A stretch of 64,000 nt of DNA from Pseudomonas sp. JAI120 (GCF_014207255.1 NZ_JACHCZ010000007.1:124001-188000), one strand, 5' to 3'. Counted from the stretch's first letter, positions 41,757 through 51,049 are shown. Notes: generated from the sequence alone by a model not told the origin. Numbers and translations are program-made.

Positions 41757-42653
41757 ATGCCTGGCCCACGTCGCTTTCCTTTACCGTTGATCGCCGCCTT
41801 TTTTGCGCTGTATGTCATCTGGGGGTCTACCTACCTGGTGATTCGCATCGGCGTTGAATACTGGCCGCCGCTGATGCTGGGCGGGATTCGTTTTTTGCTG
41901 GCCGGTGCGGCGATGTATGGCTTTTTGCGTTGGCGCGGGGCGCCGGCGCCGACCTGGGAGCAGTGGAAGGCCGCTGCCAAGATCGGCATTTTGCTGCTGA
42001 CCTTCGGTAATGGCGCAGTGAGTGTGGCCGAGCACACCGGGGTGTCGTCCGGCGTGGCGGCGCTGGCGGTGGCGACCGTGCCGTTGTTCACCTTGCTGTG
42101 TGGTTATTTCTGGGGCGCGCGCAATACCCGGCTGGAATGGGCCGGGGTGATTCTGGGCATGATCGGTATCGCCATGCTCAACATGGGCAGCACATTGCAG
42201 TCGAGCCCCATGGGCGCGGCCTTATTGCTGTTTGCGGCGGCGTCGTGGGCATTTGGTTCGGTGTGGAGTCGGCGCCTGCCGTTGCCGCCGGGCGCCATGG
42301 CCAGTGCTGCAGAAATGCTGGTGGCCGGGGTGACGCTGTTGATCGCCAGCGTGCTCACCGGTGAACACCTGAAGGCCGTGCCGCCGTTGGAAGGCTGGCT
42401 GGCTTTGGCATACCTGGCTGTGTTCGGCTCTATCATCGCCTTCAACGCCTATATGTACCTGCTCAAGCACGTACGCCCGGCGGCCGCGACCAGCTATGCC
42501 TACGTCAACCCAGCTGTTGCAGTGTTACTGGGGATTGTGTTCATCGGCGAGACCATCGGTTTGGAAGAGGCCCTGGCCATGCTGGTGATTATCAGCGCCG
42601 TGCTGTTGATCAGTCTGCCCCAGTGGCGAAAGCCCAAGCCGGAAATAAGGTAA
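41757..42653 (+). CDS. EamA-family drug/metabolite exporter (YedA-like)
   Basis: A 298-residue ten-helix transporter with two EamA repeats (about residues 10-140 and 155-290); the start MPGPRRFPLPLIAAFFALYV leads into YVIWGSTYLVIRIG. YedA/RhtA-type members export amino acids or metabolites, which fits the divergent Lrp-type regulator. Substrate unknown. Confidence 0.87.
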   Translation: MPGPRRFPLPLIAAFFALYVIWGSTYLVIRIGVEYWPPLMLGGIRFLLAGAAMYGFLRWRGAPAPTWEQWKAAAKIGILLLTFGNGAVSVAEHTGVSSGVAALAVATVPLFTLLCGYFWGARNTRLEWAGVILGMIGIAMLNMGSTLQSSPMGAALLLFAAASWAFGSVWSRRLPLPPGAMASAAEMLVAGVTLLIASVLTGEHLKAVPPLEGWLALAYLAVFGSIIAFNAYMYLLKHVRPAAATSYAYVNPAVAVLLGIVFIGETIGLEEALAMLVIISAVLLISLPQWRKPKPEIR

Positions 42654-42701
42654 ACTGCCGCGCATTACGCCCTTGCGCTGAATTTTTCCTACGGTAAACA
42701 C

Positions 42702-44039
42702 ATGACTTTCGCCACACTTGGCCTGATCGAACCCTTGCTGCGCGCCCTTGAGATGCTTGGCTACCAGACCCCGACGCCGGTGCAGGCGCAAGCCATTCCG
42801 GCGGTGCTGGCCGGTCGCGACCTGATGGCCGCGGCTCAGACCGGTACCGGTAAAACCGCCGGTTTTGCCGTGCCCTTGCTGCAACTGCTGACCATGGAAG
42901 GGCCGAAAGTGGCCGCCAACTCGGCGCGCGCGCTGATCTTGTGCCCGACCCGCGAGCTGGCCGAGCAGGTTCACGCCAGCGTTGCCGAATACGCCCAAAA
43001 CCTGCCGCTCACCACCTACGCGGTGTACGGCGGCGTGAGCATCAACCCGCAGATGATGAAGCTGCGCAAGGGTGTCGACATACTGGTCGCTACGCCGGGC
43101 CGCCTGATCGACCTGTTCCGCCAGAACGCGCTGAAACTCAACCAGCTGCAAACCCTGGTGCTGGATGAAGCCGACCGCATGCTCGACCTGGGCTTCTCCG
43201 AAGAACTGGCGAACATCTACCGCATGCTGCCGAAAAAGCGCCAGACCCTGCTGTTCTCCGCGACCTTCTCCGATGACATCCGCCAGCTGGCCGGGCAGAT
43301 GCTCAACGACCCGCTGACCATCGAAGTCAGCCCGCGCAACGTCGCCGCCAACACCGTCAAGCAATGGGTGGTGCCGGTGGACAAGAAGCGCAAGGCGGAG
43401 CTGTTTGTGCACCTGATGCGCAAAGGCCGCTGGAAGCAGGTGCTGGTGTTCGCCAAGACCCGTAACGGCGTGGATGCGCTGGTGGATAAGTTGCAGGGCC
43501 TGGGCATCAACGCCGATGGCATCCATGGCGACAAGCCGCAAGCCACGCGCCAGCGTGCGCTGGACCGTTTCAAATCGAGCGAAGTGCAGATCCTGGTCGC
43601 CACCGACGTCGCTGCCCGCGGCCTGGACATTGAAGACCTGCCGCTGGTGGTCAACTTCGACCTGCCGATCGTGGCCGAGGACTACATCCACCGCATCGGC
43701 CGGACCGGTCGCGCGGGCAACACCGGTGAGGCGATTTCCCTGGTGTGCGCCGATGAAGTCAACATGCTCTCGGCCATCGAGATGCTGACCCGCCAGACCT
43801 TGACCCGCAAGATGGAACAGGACTTCGAGCCGGAGCACCGCGTGCCGGATACCGATGCCAGCGGTCAGGTGGTGAAGAAGCCGAAAAAACCGAAGAAGCC
43901 CAAGGCGTCCGGTGGTGGCGGTGGTAAGCGCAACCTCGGTAAGTGGGTGGACAGTGGTGACGTGGCGCCGTCGGAGCCTTCGATCAAGCCGGTGCGTAAG
44001 GTGCCTGTTTTTAATACTGGGCCGCGTAAGAAGAAGTAA
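42702..44039 (+). CDS. DEAD-box RNA helicase, RhlE-like
   Basis: The 445-residue helicase shows the Q motif (LGYQTPTPVQAQAIP), motif I AQTGTGKTAG, motif II DEAD in VLDEADRMLDLGF, motif III SAT and motif VI HRIGRTGRAG. After residue 375 comes a Lys/Gly-rich basic tail (KKPKKPKKPKASGGGGG), an RNA-binding extension typical of RhlE. A specific name (rhlE1/2) cannot be given from sequence alone. Confidence 0.92.
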   Translation: MTFATLGLIEPLLRALEMLGYQTPTPVQAQAIPAVLAGRDLMAAAQTGTGKTAGFAVPLLQLLTMEGPKVAANSARALILCPTRELAEQVHASVAEYAQNLPLTTYAVYGGVSINPQMMKLRKGVDILVATPGRLIDLFRQNALKLNQLQTLVLDEADRMLDLGFSEELANIYRMLPKKRQTLLFSATFSDDIRQLAGQMLNDPLTIEVSPRNVAANTVKQWVVPVDKKRKAELFVHLMRKGRWKQVLVFAKTRNGVDALVDKLQGLGINADGIHGDKPQATRQRALDRFKSSEVQILVATDVAARGLDIEDLPLVVNFDLPIVAEDYIHRIGRTGRAGNTGEAISLVCADEVNMLSAIEMLTRQTLTRKMEQDFEPEHRVPDTDASGQVVKKPKKPKKPKASGGGGGKRNLGKWVDSGDVAPSEPSIKPVRKVPVFNTGPRKKK

Positions 44040-44064
44040 GTTTTGAGGTGCTGCTAAGGGCCTC

Positions 44065-44168
44065 ATCGGGGGCAAGTCGAATCGTCGCACCGCCCCTCCC
44101 ACAGTTTGAATGTATTCACAGATCAAAAATGTGGGAGGGGCGGTGCGACGATTCGACTTGCCCCCGAT
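44065..44168. repeat. Perfect 39-bp inverted repeat, variant REP pair
   Basis: Arm 44065-44103 and arm 44130-44168 are exact reverse complements over 39 bp, with a 26-nt loop. Both arms carry the TCGAATCGTCGCACCG variant block. Orientation is the same outward-in type as the element at 41051, and the loop is nearly the same. It lies between two convergent genes. Confidence 0.9.
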
Positions 44169-44193
44169 GGCGGCTTTGAATTCACCGCAGATC

Positions 44194-45420
44194 TCAGCGG
44201 TTGAGCCACTCCAACATCCCCCGCCCAGCCGCTCTGCCACTGGCAAAACACCCCGTCAGCAAATACCCGCCGGTCGGCGCTTCCCAATCCAGCATCTCCC
44301 CCGCACAAAACACCCCAGGCAATTGCTTGAGCATCAAGCGCTCATCCAACGCTTCAAACGGCACGCCGCCTGCGGTGCTGATGGCTTCATCCATCGGACG
44401 TGTCTTCACCAACGTCAACGGAAGCGCCTTGATATCCACTGCCAATTTCGCCGGATCGATGAAGTGTTCGGCGGGCGCCAACTCGCGCAACAGCGCCGCC
44501 TTGACCCCATCGAGGCCCAATTGACTGTGCAAATGTTTGCTCATCGAGCGTGAGCCACGCGGCTTGGCCAGCGCCACCTGAACCTTGTCCAACGGTTTGC
44601 TGGGCAGCAAGTCGATATGCACCGTGGCCGAACCGTCGCGATTGATGGCCTCACGAATCGGCGCCGACAGCGCGTAGATCAAACTGCCCTCGATACCGGT
44701 GGCGGTGATCACGCATTCGCCGAGTCGCGGCTTGTCATTCCCCAGGCCGATGGCGACGTTTTTCAGCGGCGCGCCAGCGAATTTGCTGACCATCAATTCG
44801 CTCCAGGCCGACACCTCGAAGCCGCAGTTGCTGGGTTGCAATGCAACGTAAGGCACGCCTTTATCCTCCAGCAGCTTGAGCCACGCGCCGTCGGAGCCCA
44901 GCCGCGACCAACTGCCACCGCCGAGGGCCAGGAGTACCGCATCGCTGTGGACGGTTTTCTCGCCTTCAGGGCTGTGGATAAGTAGATCACCGTCGGCGCT
45001 CCACCCCAACCAACGGTGTCGGGTGTGGATAACCACACCCTGATCGCGCAGGCGCTTGAGCCAGGCGCGCAGCAGCGGGGCGGCTTTCATATCCGTAGGA
45101 AACACGCGGCCGGAGGTGCCGATAAAGGTCTGGATACCCAGGCCATGAATCCACTCGCACAACGCCTCGGCACCAAACCCCCGCAGCAACGGTGCGATGT
45201 TCGGTGCGCGCTCGGCGTAGCGCGACAGGAACGCCGGGTACGCTTCGGAGTGGGTGATGTTCATGCCGCCCACGCCAGCCAGCAGGAATTTGCGCCCCAC
45301 CGACGGCATGCCGTCGTACAAGTCAACCTGCACCCCGGCCAGGCTCAAGACTTCGGCGGCCATCAGCCCGGCTGGGCCGCCGCCGATGATGGTGACGTGT
45401 CGTGAGGAAATGTCGGGCAT
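44194..45420 (-). CDS. BaiN/TIGR03862-type NAD(P)/FAD-dependent oxidoreductase
   Basis: A 408-residue flavoprotein (ATG at 45418-45420). The N-terminal dinucleotide motif is VTIIGGGPAGLMAAEVLSLAG, followed by GRKFLLAGVGGMNITHSE, the family hallmark, and the C-terminal FAD motif GEMLDWEAPTGGYLLTGCF. It belongs to the HI0933/BaiN group, whose reaction in Pseudomonas is unknown. Its coding sequence contains two perfect DnaA-box sequences. Confidence 0.88.
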   Translation of the reverse strand: MPDISSRHVTIIGGGPAGLMAAEVLSLAGVQVDLYDGMPSVGRKFLLAGVGGMNITHSEAYPAFLSRYAERAPNIAPLLRGFGAEALCEWIHGLGIQTFIGTSGRVFPTDMKAAPLLRAWLKRLRDQGVVIHTRHRWLGWSADGDLLIHSPEGEKTVHSDAVLLALGGGSWSRLGSDGAWLKLLEDKGVPYVALQPSNCGFEVSAWSELMVSKFAGAPLKNVAIGLGNDKPRLGECVITATGIEGSLIYALSAPIREAINRDGSATVHIDLLPSKPLDKVQVALAKPRGSRSMSKHLHSQLGLDGVKAALLRELAPAEHFIDPAKLAVDIKALPLTLVKTRPMDEAISTAGGVPFEALDERLMLKQLPGVFCAGEMLDWEAPTGGYLLTGCFASGRAAGRGMLEWLNR

Positions 45421-45547
45421 GGGCAGGGCTACGATCGCGGAAAATAAGCCGAGCATTCTACCCGAGGAGCGCGGCGCTGCCTGATCAAAAAACGTACAGC
45501 TTCCTACAGGCTTTACGGATACAGGCTCTCAGACGCTTACGCTCAAG

Positions 45548-45582
45548 TTATCCACAGGCCGTTCCACAGGCATTGTGGGTAA
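45548..45582. promoter_or_regulatory. Inverted pair of DnaA-box sequences
   Basis: TTATCCACA (45548-45556) matches the DnaA box exactly, and TGTGGGTAA (45574-45582) is its inverse with one change. They sit in the 172-bp gap between the flavoprotein and HDAC-like genes. Two more exact boxes lie at 44973-44981 and 45024-45032. Confidence 0.4.
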
Positions 45583-45592
45583 CGCCCACCTT

Positions 45593-46513
45593 TCAATGAC
45601 AACCTGATGACGTCCACACCCGCTGGGCGCTGTGGTGCAGGATGCCGTGGCGGCGTGCCAGGGCGGGGCGATCCTTGCTGTAGCCGCCGCCAATCACGCC
45701 CATCACCGGAATGTCGCGGCCCAGGCAATGGCGCATCACGCTTTCATCGCGAGCGGCTACGCCTGCGTCTGTCAGCTTGAGGTAACCGAGGGCGTCATCC
45801 TTGTGAACATCGACGCCGGCGTCGTACAGCACCAGGTCCGGCTGGTAGAGCGGCAGCAGGTAGTTGAGGGCATCGTCCACCACCTGGAGGTACTCGGCAT
45901 CGCCCATGCCCATGGGCAGCGGGATGTCCCAATCGCTCTGGGCCTTGCGGGCGGGGAAGTTCTTTTCGCAGTGCAGGGACACGGTGATTGCATCCGGCGT
46001 GTCGTGGAGGATGCGCGCGGTGCCATCGCCCTGGTGCACGTCGCAGTCGAAGATCAGCACGCGGTTGACCCGGCCGCTATCCAGCAGGTAACGGCTGATC
46101 ACTGCCAGGTCATTGAAGATGCAAAAGCCCGCTGGGTAGTCGTAGTGGGCGTGGTGGGTGCCGCCCGCGAGGTGGCAGGCCAGGCCGTGTTCCAGGGCTT
46201 GCTCCGCCGCCAGGATCGAGCCACCGACCGCACGCACGGTACGCCGGGCCAGGGCTTCGCTCCAGGGCAGGCCAAGGCGCCGTTGGTCTTCACGGGACAA
46301 CTCGCCGCTCATGTAGCGTTCGATATACCCAGGTTCATGGGCGAGGGCCAGAATCTCCGGCGGGCACAACGGCGGGCGCAGCAATTGGCTGTCTTCGGTC
46401 AGGCCGCTGGCTACCAGGTGGTCACGCAGCAGGCGGAACTTGTCCATGGGGAACCGGTGGTCTGCCGGGAACTCAGGGCTGTAGTCATCGTGGTAGATCA
46501 ATGGCAAAGGCAT
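45593..46513 (-). CDS. Histone deacetylase-family protein
   Basis: A 306-residue arginase-fold zinc hydrolase (ATG at 46511-46513). The charge-relay and metal residues are in GGTHHAHYDYPAGFCIFND and DCDVHQGDGTA; the catalytic Tyr is in IGGGYSKD. Bacterial members deacetylate polyamines, acetoin-related compounds or proteins. The set of active-site residues looks complete, so it should be an active amidohydrolase with unknown substrate. Confidence 0.9.
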   Translation of the reverse strand: MPLPLIYHDDYSPEFPADHRFPMDKFRLLRDHLVASGLTEDSQLLRPPLCPPEILALAHEPGYIERYMSGELSREDQRRLGLPWSEALARRTVRAVGGSILAAEQALEHGLACHLAGGTHHAHYDYPAGFCIFNDLAVISRYLLDSGRVNRVLIFDCDVHQGDGTARILHDTPDAITVSLHCEKNFPARKAQSDWDIPLPMGMGDAEYLQVVDDALNYLLPLYQPDLVLYDAGVDVHKDDALGYLKLTDAGVAARDESVMRHCLGRDIPVMGVIGGGYSKDRPALARRHGILHHSAQRVWTSSGCH

Positions 46514-46589
46514 GGGATTTTCTGACGGGGATCTGCGAAGGATCTTAACAGCGCTGTACACTCACGCACATGGCAAGGGGAGGGGACCC

Positions 46590-47159
46590 ATGGAGGCGAT
46601 ATTGCAACTGGAAAGCGCGCGCCTGGTTATGCGCCAGTGGCGCGATGCCGACTTGACGGAATTTGCGCGCATGTGCGCCGACCCGCAGGTGATGCGCTAT
46701 TTCCCGGCCAAATTGAGCCACCTGGAAAGTGCCGCCTTGATCGGCCGGATTCGCGGCCACTTCGCCGAATATGGCTTTGGCCTGTGGGCCTTGCAACGCA
46801 AGGACACCGGTGAGTTTATCGGCCTGACCGGGTTGCAGAACGTCAGCTTCGAAGCGGGCTTTACCCCGGCGGTGGAAATCGGCTGGCGCCTGGCCCGTGA
46901 GCATTGGGGCCTGGGTTATGCCAGTGAGGCGGCCTGGACCGCGCTGCGCTGTGGTTTCGACCGTTTGCAGTTGGACGAAATTGTCGCCTTCACCACTCAA
47001 GCCAATCTGCCATCACAAAAAGTCATGCAGGCCATCGGTATGCATTACGATCCCCAGGCAGATTTTGAACACCCCAAGGTCGCAGCCGATGACCCGCTGC
47101 GCCCCCACGTTTTGTACCGCATCACCCGCGCCCAATGGTTGGACACGCTGCACGGATAA
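46590..47159 (+). CDS. GNAT family N-acetyltransferase (RimJ/RimL type)
   Basis: A 189-residue protein starting MEAILQLESARLVMRQW with GGGAGGGG just upstream. It has the acetyltransferase_3 pattern LVMRQWRDADLTEFARMCAD, EIGWRLAREHWGLGYASEA (acetyl-CoA loop) and ANLPSQKVMQAIGMHYD. These enzymes acetylate protein N-termini, aminoglycosides or small amines; no substrate can be named. Confidence 0.88.
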   Translation: MEAILQLESARLVMRQWRDADLTEFARMCADPQVMRYFPAKLSHLESAALIGRIRGHFAEYGFGLWALQRKDTGEFIGLTGLQNVSFEAGFTPAVEIGWRLAREHWGLGYASEAAWTALRCGFDRLQLDEIVAFTTQANLPSQKVMQAIGMHYDPQADFEHPKVAADDPLRPHVLYRITRAQWLDTLHG

Positions 47160-47200
47160 GCAGCCCGGAATGCCCTATCGATTGTTGTAGGAGTTGCTCT

Positions 47201-48070
47201 ATGAGCCAAGTATTGGAAGATCTGGTGGACTTGCTGACCCTGGAGCCGATCGAGGAAAACCTCTTTCGCGGCCGCAGCCAGGACCTGGGTTTTCGCCAAC
47301 TGTTCGGTGGCCAGGTGCTCGGCCAGTCGCTGTCGGCCGCGAGCCAGACCGTCGAAGAAGCGCGGCACGTGCATTCCTTGCACGGTTATTTCCTGCGCCC
47401 CGGCGATGCGAAGTTGCCGGTGGTGTATTCGGTCGACCGCGTACGCGATGGCGGCAGTTTCAGCACGCGCCGCGTGACGGCGATCCAGAAGGGCCACCCG
47501 ATTTTCACCTGCAGCGCTTCGTTCCAGTACGACGAGGCCGGCTTCGAGCACCAGACCACCATGCCTGTGGTGGTCGGCCCGGAAAACCTGCCGTCGGAGC
47601 TGGAACTGACCCAACAGCGCGCGCACCTGATCCCCGAGCATATGCGCGACAAGCTGCTGTGCCCCAAGCCGATCGAAGTGCGCCCGGTCACCGAAAAAGA
47701 CCCGTTCAACCCGCAGCCGTCCGACCCGGTCAAATACGTGTGGTTTCGGGCCGATGGTGCCCTGGCGGATACGCCGGCGCTGCACAAATACCTGCTGGCC
47801 TACGCCTCCGACTTCGGCCTGCTGACCACCTCGTTGCTACCCCACGGCAAGACCGTGTGGCAGAAAGACATGCAGGTCGCCAGCCTCGACCACGCGCTGT
47901 GGTTCCACGCCGACCTGCGTGCCGATGACTGGTTGCTGTATGCCATGGACAGCCCATGGGCCGGCAATTCCCGTGGGTTCTCCCGCGGTAGCGTGTACAA
48001 CCGCGCCGGGCAACTGGTGGCGTCGGTGACCCAGGAAGGCTTGATCCGCCATCGCAAGGATTGGGCATGA
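47201..48070 (+). CDS. tesB: Acyl-CoA thioesterase II
   Basis: A 289-residue double-hotdog thioesterase: MSQVLEDLVDLLTLEPIEEN, then RLFGGQ-type block FRQLFGGQVLGQSLSAAS and LHGYFLRPGD, with the C-terminal LDHALWFHADLRADDWLLY. The latter includes the catalytic Asp region. TesB hydrolyses medium and long acyl-CoAs. It overlaps the following HAD gene by 4 bp (ATGA). Confidence 0.94.
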   Translation: MSQVLEDLVDLLTLEPIEENLFRGRSQDLGFRQLFGGQVLGQSLSAASQTVEEARHVHSLHGYFLRPGDAKLPVVYSVDRVRDGGSFSTRRVTAIQKGHPIFTCSASFQYDEAGFEHQTTMPVVVGPENLPSELELTQQRAHLIPEHMRDKLLCPKPIEVRPVTEKDPFNPQPSDPVKYVWFRADGALADTPALHKYLLAYASDFGLLTTSLLPHGKTVWQKDMQVASLDHALWFHADLRADDWLLYAMDSPWAGNSRGFSRGSVYNRAGQLVASVTQEGLIRHRKDWA

Positions 48071-48654
48071 GCCTGACGGACGTTAGGCACTGGGTGTTCG
48101 ACATGGACGGCACCCTGACGGTAGCGGTGCATGACTTTGCGGCGATTCGCGTGGCCCTGGACATTCCCCCCGAGGACGACATCCTCACCCACCTCGCCGC
48201 CTTGCCGGCGGACATCGCAGCGGCCAAGCACGCCTGGCTGCTCGAACATGAGCGCGAGCTGGCGCTGGGTTCGGTCGCGGCGGACGGTGCGGTGGAGCTG
48301 GTGCGCGAGCTGGCCGGGCGCGGTTATCGCCTGGGTATCCTGACCCGCAACGCGCGGGAGTTGGCGCATATCACCCTGGAGGCGATTGGCCTGGCGGACT
48401 GCTTTGCCGTGGACGATGTGCTGGGTCGCGACGATGCGCCGCCCAAGCCCGATCCGGGTGGGTTGTTGAAATTGGCGGCGGCGTGGGATGTATCGCCGAG
48501 CGAGATGGTGATGGTCGGCGATTACCGTTTTGACCTGGACTGCGGCCGGGCGGCGGGGGCCAGGACGGTGTTGGTCAACCTGCCGGAGAACCCGTGGCCG
48601 GAGCTGGCGGATTGGCATGCTGCAGATTGTGCTGCATTGCGCCGGATGATCTAA
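48067..48654 (+). CDS. HAD-superfamily hydrolase
   Basis: A 195-residue phosphatase-like protein. Motif I is WVFDMDGTLT, motif II lies near ILTRNARE, motif III at the Lys of PPKPDPGG and motif IV at MVGDYRFDLDCG. It is of the subfamily IA (phosphoglycolate-phosphatase-like) kind. Coupled to tesB by the ATGA overlap, but a shared pathway is not evident. Confidence 0.88.
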   Translation: MSLTDVRHWVFDMDGTLTVAVHDFAAIRVALDIPPEDDILTHLAALPADIAAAKHAWLLEHERELALGSVAADGAVELVRELAGRGYRLGILTRNARELAHITLEAIGLADCFAVDDVLGRDDAPPKPDPGGLLKLAAAWDVSPSEMVMVGDYRFDLDCGRAAGARTVLVNLPENPWPELADWHAADCAALRRMI

Positions 48655-48674
48655 CCCAAGCAATAGAGATCAAA

Positions 48675-48702
48675 TGTGGGAGGAAGCTTGCCCCCTCCCA
48701 CA
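48675..48702. repeat. Miniature REP hairpin
   Basis: TGTGGGAGG and CCTCCCACA arms flank the short centre AAGCTTGCCC. It is a collapsed member of the REP family between two convergent genes. Confidence 0.7.
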
Positions 48703-48725
48703 TGTTGAGACTGTTTCTTCAGGTA

Positions 48726-49703
48726 TTACTGAGTGAACAGTACCTTCTGCCCTTCGGGCGAAGTAAACATCCCATCCCCGTCATGCCCCACCCCCGGCAC
48801 TTCCACCAGCGTCTGGCTCAACTGCGGATGGCGCTGCTTGAGGTAGTCAAAGTAGTTGTGCCCGCGAATCAGCCGATACGCGCCCTGGGTCTCGGCTTCG
48901 CAGCTTTTATCCAGTGCCGGGTGGTTCGGGTCGGTGTCCTGTTGGCCCAGCAGGTAAGTGATGGGGCGTGATACGTAGGCTTGCTCCAGCTGCTCGGCGT
49001 TTTGGCCCTTGGCGTAGGCCGGTAGGTGCTGCATGCCGTACTTCCAGTCGTTGAAGCCTGGGCAGCTGGCGGTCTCGAACCTTACCGGCCGCTGTGGGCT
49101 GAAGTAGGCATAGGACGAGGGGTTGGCCACCACATAACGCAGGCGGATGCCCTCGGTTTGCAGGGTAGGGTGGGCGTGGCCGGTGAGGGCGAAGCGCTGC
49201 ACCACCTGGCCACCGCCGGAGTGACCGGCGACCACGATTTCCTTGAGCTCCGGGAACAGCGTGCGGTTGCCCAGGTGCTTGATGAGCTGGTCGAGGGCGC
49301 CGAAAGAGCTGATCTGGCCCGGGCCGGTCGAGGTTTCGCCGGCCATCCAGTCATTGCCCTTCCAGCGCAGCACTTGGCTGTCCAGATGGTTGCGCTGCAT
49401 GTCGGACCCGTTCAGAAACTGCGGCGCGATCACCAGGGTGGTGGCGGCAACCCCGGCGTGTTCGGCGGCATCGATTCCGCTTTTCAGATAGGTCTGCGCA
49501 TTACGCAGGCGCCCGTGCACGATGATCAAGGCGCGGGTGACGTTGGGCAGTGGCTGGCGCCAGTCCTGGCTCACGCCGAGGCTGAGGTCACCAGCGTCGA
49601 GGTGAAAACGATCGGGACTGACCACCTTGACGCCATGCTCGGCGGCCCAGGCGGATGATGAGATGAGCAACAGGCCCAACAGCAGTCCCAATCGTTGATT
49701 CAT
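48726..49703 (-). CDS. Secreted alpha/beta hydrolase
   Basis: A 325-residue protein with a signal peptide (MNQRLGLLLGLLLISSSAWA). The nucleophile elbow is VVAGHSGGGQVV; the acid and His of the triad are probably in LLGQQDTDP and GVGHDGDGMF. Two Cys (SCPGFN and SCEAET) may form a disulfide. Esterase or lipase activity is possible; the substrate is unknown. It directly abuts the ypfJ-like gene upstream. Confidence 0.82.
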   Translation of the reverse strand: MNQRLGLLLGLLLISSSAWAAEHGVKVVSPDRFHLDAGDLSLGVSQDWRQPLPNVTRALIIVHGRLRNAQTYLKSGIDAAEHAGVAATTLVIAPQFLNGSDMQRNHLDSQVLRWKGNDWMAGETSTGPGQISSFGALDQLIKHLGNRTLFPELKEIVVAGHSGGGQVVQRFALTGHAHPTLQTEGIRLRYVVANPSSYAYFSPQRPVRFETASCPGFNDWKYGMQHLPAYAKGQNAEQLEQAYVSRPITYLLGQQDTDPNHPALDKSCEAETQGAYRLIRGHNYFDYLKQRHPQLSQTLVEVPGVGHDGDGMFTSPEGQKVLFTQ

Positions 49704-50591
49704 TTATAGGCTCTTGGCAGCGAACGTGTCGCATTGAGTGATCTGGCCCTGGGCGAAGCCGGTCTTGAACCAGCGCACCCGCTGTGCCGAGGTGCCGTGG
49801 GTAAACGAGTCCGGCACCACGCGCCCCTGGCCCTGTTGCTGCAAGCGGTCATCGCCGATGGCGTTGGCCGCATTCAGCGCTTCTTCAATATCGCCAGGCT
49901 CCAGCCAGTTCAGGCGCTTTTGCGCACGGTTGGCCCACACACCGGCGAAGCAGTCGGCTTGCAGCTCCTGGCGCACCAGCAGGCCACCGTCGCCTTGCAT
50001 CTGCCGGCCTTGCTGGCGTGCGGCCTGGATCTTCGACGAAATGCCCAGCAATGTTTGGACGTGGTGCCCGACTTCGTGGGCGATCACGTAGGCCTGGGCG
50101 AAATCGCCAGCCGCCTGGAAGCGTTGCGACATTTCCCGGAAGAAATCCAGGTCCAGATAAACCTGCTGATCCGCCGGGCAATAGAACGGGCCGCTGGCGG
50201 AGGTGGCGCCACCACAGGCGGAATTGACCCGGCCACGGAACAGAATCAGTTTGGGGTTCTTGTAGGCTAGGCCGTTTTCCTGGAACACCTGGCCCCAGGT
50301 GTCTTCGGTATCGCCCAGCACCGCCCGTACGAAGTCGGCTTGCTCATCGTTGGCCGGCGGCGCCTGGCGCGACTGCGTGCTCACCGAGGGCGCCTGCTCC
50401 ATCTGGCCGGTCAACTGGCCGAGGATCTGCAACGGGTCCTGGCCGGTCAGCCAGCCGATGCCGACGATCAGCACAATTGCGGTCAGGCTCAGGCCCTTGC
50501 CGCCACCAAAACGCATCCCGCCACCGCCGCCGCCACTGTCATCGCGGGCATCCACCACGTTGTCGCTGCGTCGGCCTTTTTTCCATAGCAT
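49704..50591 (-). CDS. YpfJ-type neutral zinc metallopeptidase
   Basis: A 295-residue protein with one N-terminal membrane helix (about residues 33-50) and a metzincin-like zinc motif HExxH in YVIAHEVGHHVQTLLG, with the third ligand region ELQADCFAGVWAN. Family members are membrane-anchored periplasmic proteases of unknown target. The start is at 50591 (MLWKKGRRSDNVVDARDDSG). Confidence 0.9.
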   Translation of the reverse strand: MLWKKGRRSDNVVDARDDSGGGGGGMRFGGGKGLSLTAIVLIVGIGWLTGQDPLQILGQLTGQMEQAPSVSTQSRQAPPANDEQADFVRAVLGDTEDTWGQVFQENGLAYKNPKLILFRGRVNSACGGATSASGPFYCPADQQVYLDLDFFREMSQRFQAAGDFAQAYVIAHEVGHHVQTLLGISSKIQAARQQGRQMQGDGGLLVRQELQADCFAGVWANRAQKRLNWLEPGDIEEALNAANAIGDDRLQQQGQGRVVPDSFTHGTSAQRVRWFKTGFAQGQITQCDTFAAKSL

Positions 50592-50635
50592 GGGGCAATC
50601 CTCTGTGTGCTAACCGTGATTGAGTATGGTCGGTA

Positions 50636-51049
50636 TTAACGGCAATAGCCTTCGCCGGTGGCGACGATCAGGCAGTCTTTTTTATCCGCCAGCCATTTCA
50701 GCCCGGTCGCTTCGCCATCGCCGGCGCGCAGCAATTGCGGGCCGTCCGGGCGGGTGAAGGCGATGCCGTCTTCGGCCGCTTCACCCTTGAAAGTGCCCGA
50801 GTCGTCGGCGTCGAGGCCGTATTGCATGGTGAGGATGTAGTGACCACGGCCGATGCTGTCGTCCTTGGCGATGGTCAGGTGCAGGCCTTCGACACCGATC
50901 CATTTGCCGACCCATTTATCGGTGGGCGGGGTTTCGGGTACCAGGGTGGCCTGCACGGAAGGCGGTGCGGGTTTGGGCGCTTGCTTGGCCTCCTGGTCGC
51001 AGGCGGTCAGCAGGGCAAGGGCAGAAAGAACAAAGAGGATTTTTTTCAT
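50636..51049 (-). CDS. Predicted lipoprotein, unknown function
   Basis: A 137-residue protein with signal and lipobox ALLTACDQ (Cys17; Asp at +2 may favour retention in the inner membrane). The soluble part contains KWVGKWIGVEGLHLTIA and GHYILTMQYGLDADDSGTF, resembling small beta-barrel lipocalin-like folds. No family name can be given. Confidence 0.75.
   Translation of the reverse strand: MKKILFVLSALALLTACDQEAKQAPKPAPPSVQATLVPETPPTDKWVGKWIGVEGLHLTIAKDDSIGRGHYILTMQYGLDADDSGTFKGEAAEDGIAFTRPDGPQLLRAGDGEATGLKWLADKKDCLIVATGEGYCR

Noticed and set aside
42525..44246. 573-codon minus-strand frame opposite the DEAD-box helicase
   Set aside because: Antisense to a gene with all helicase motifs, and its start falls in REP sequence.
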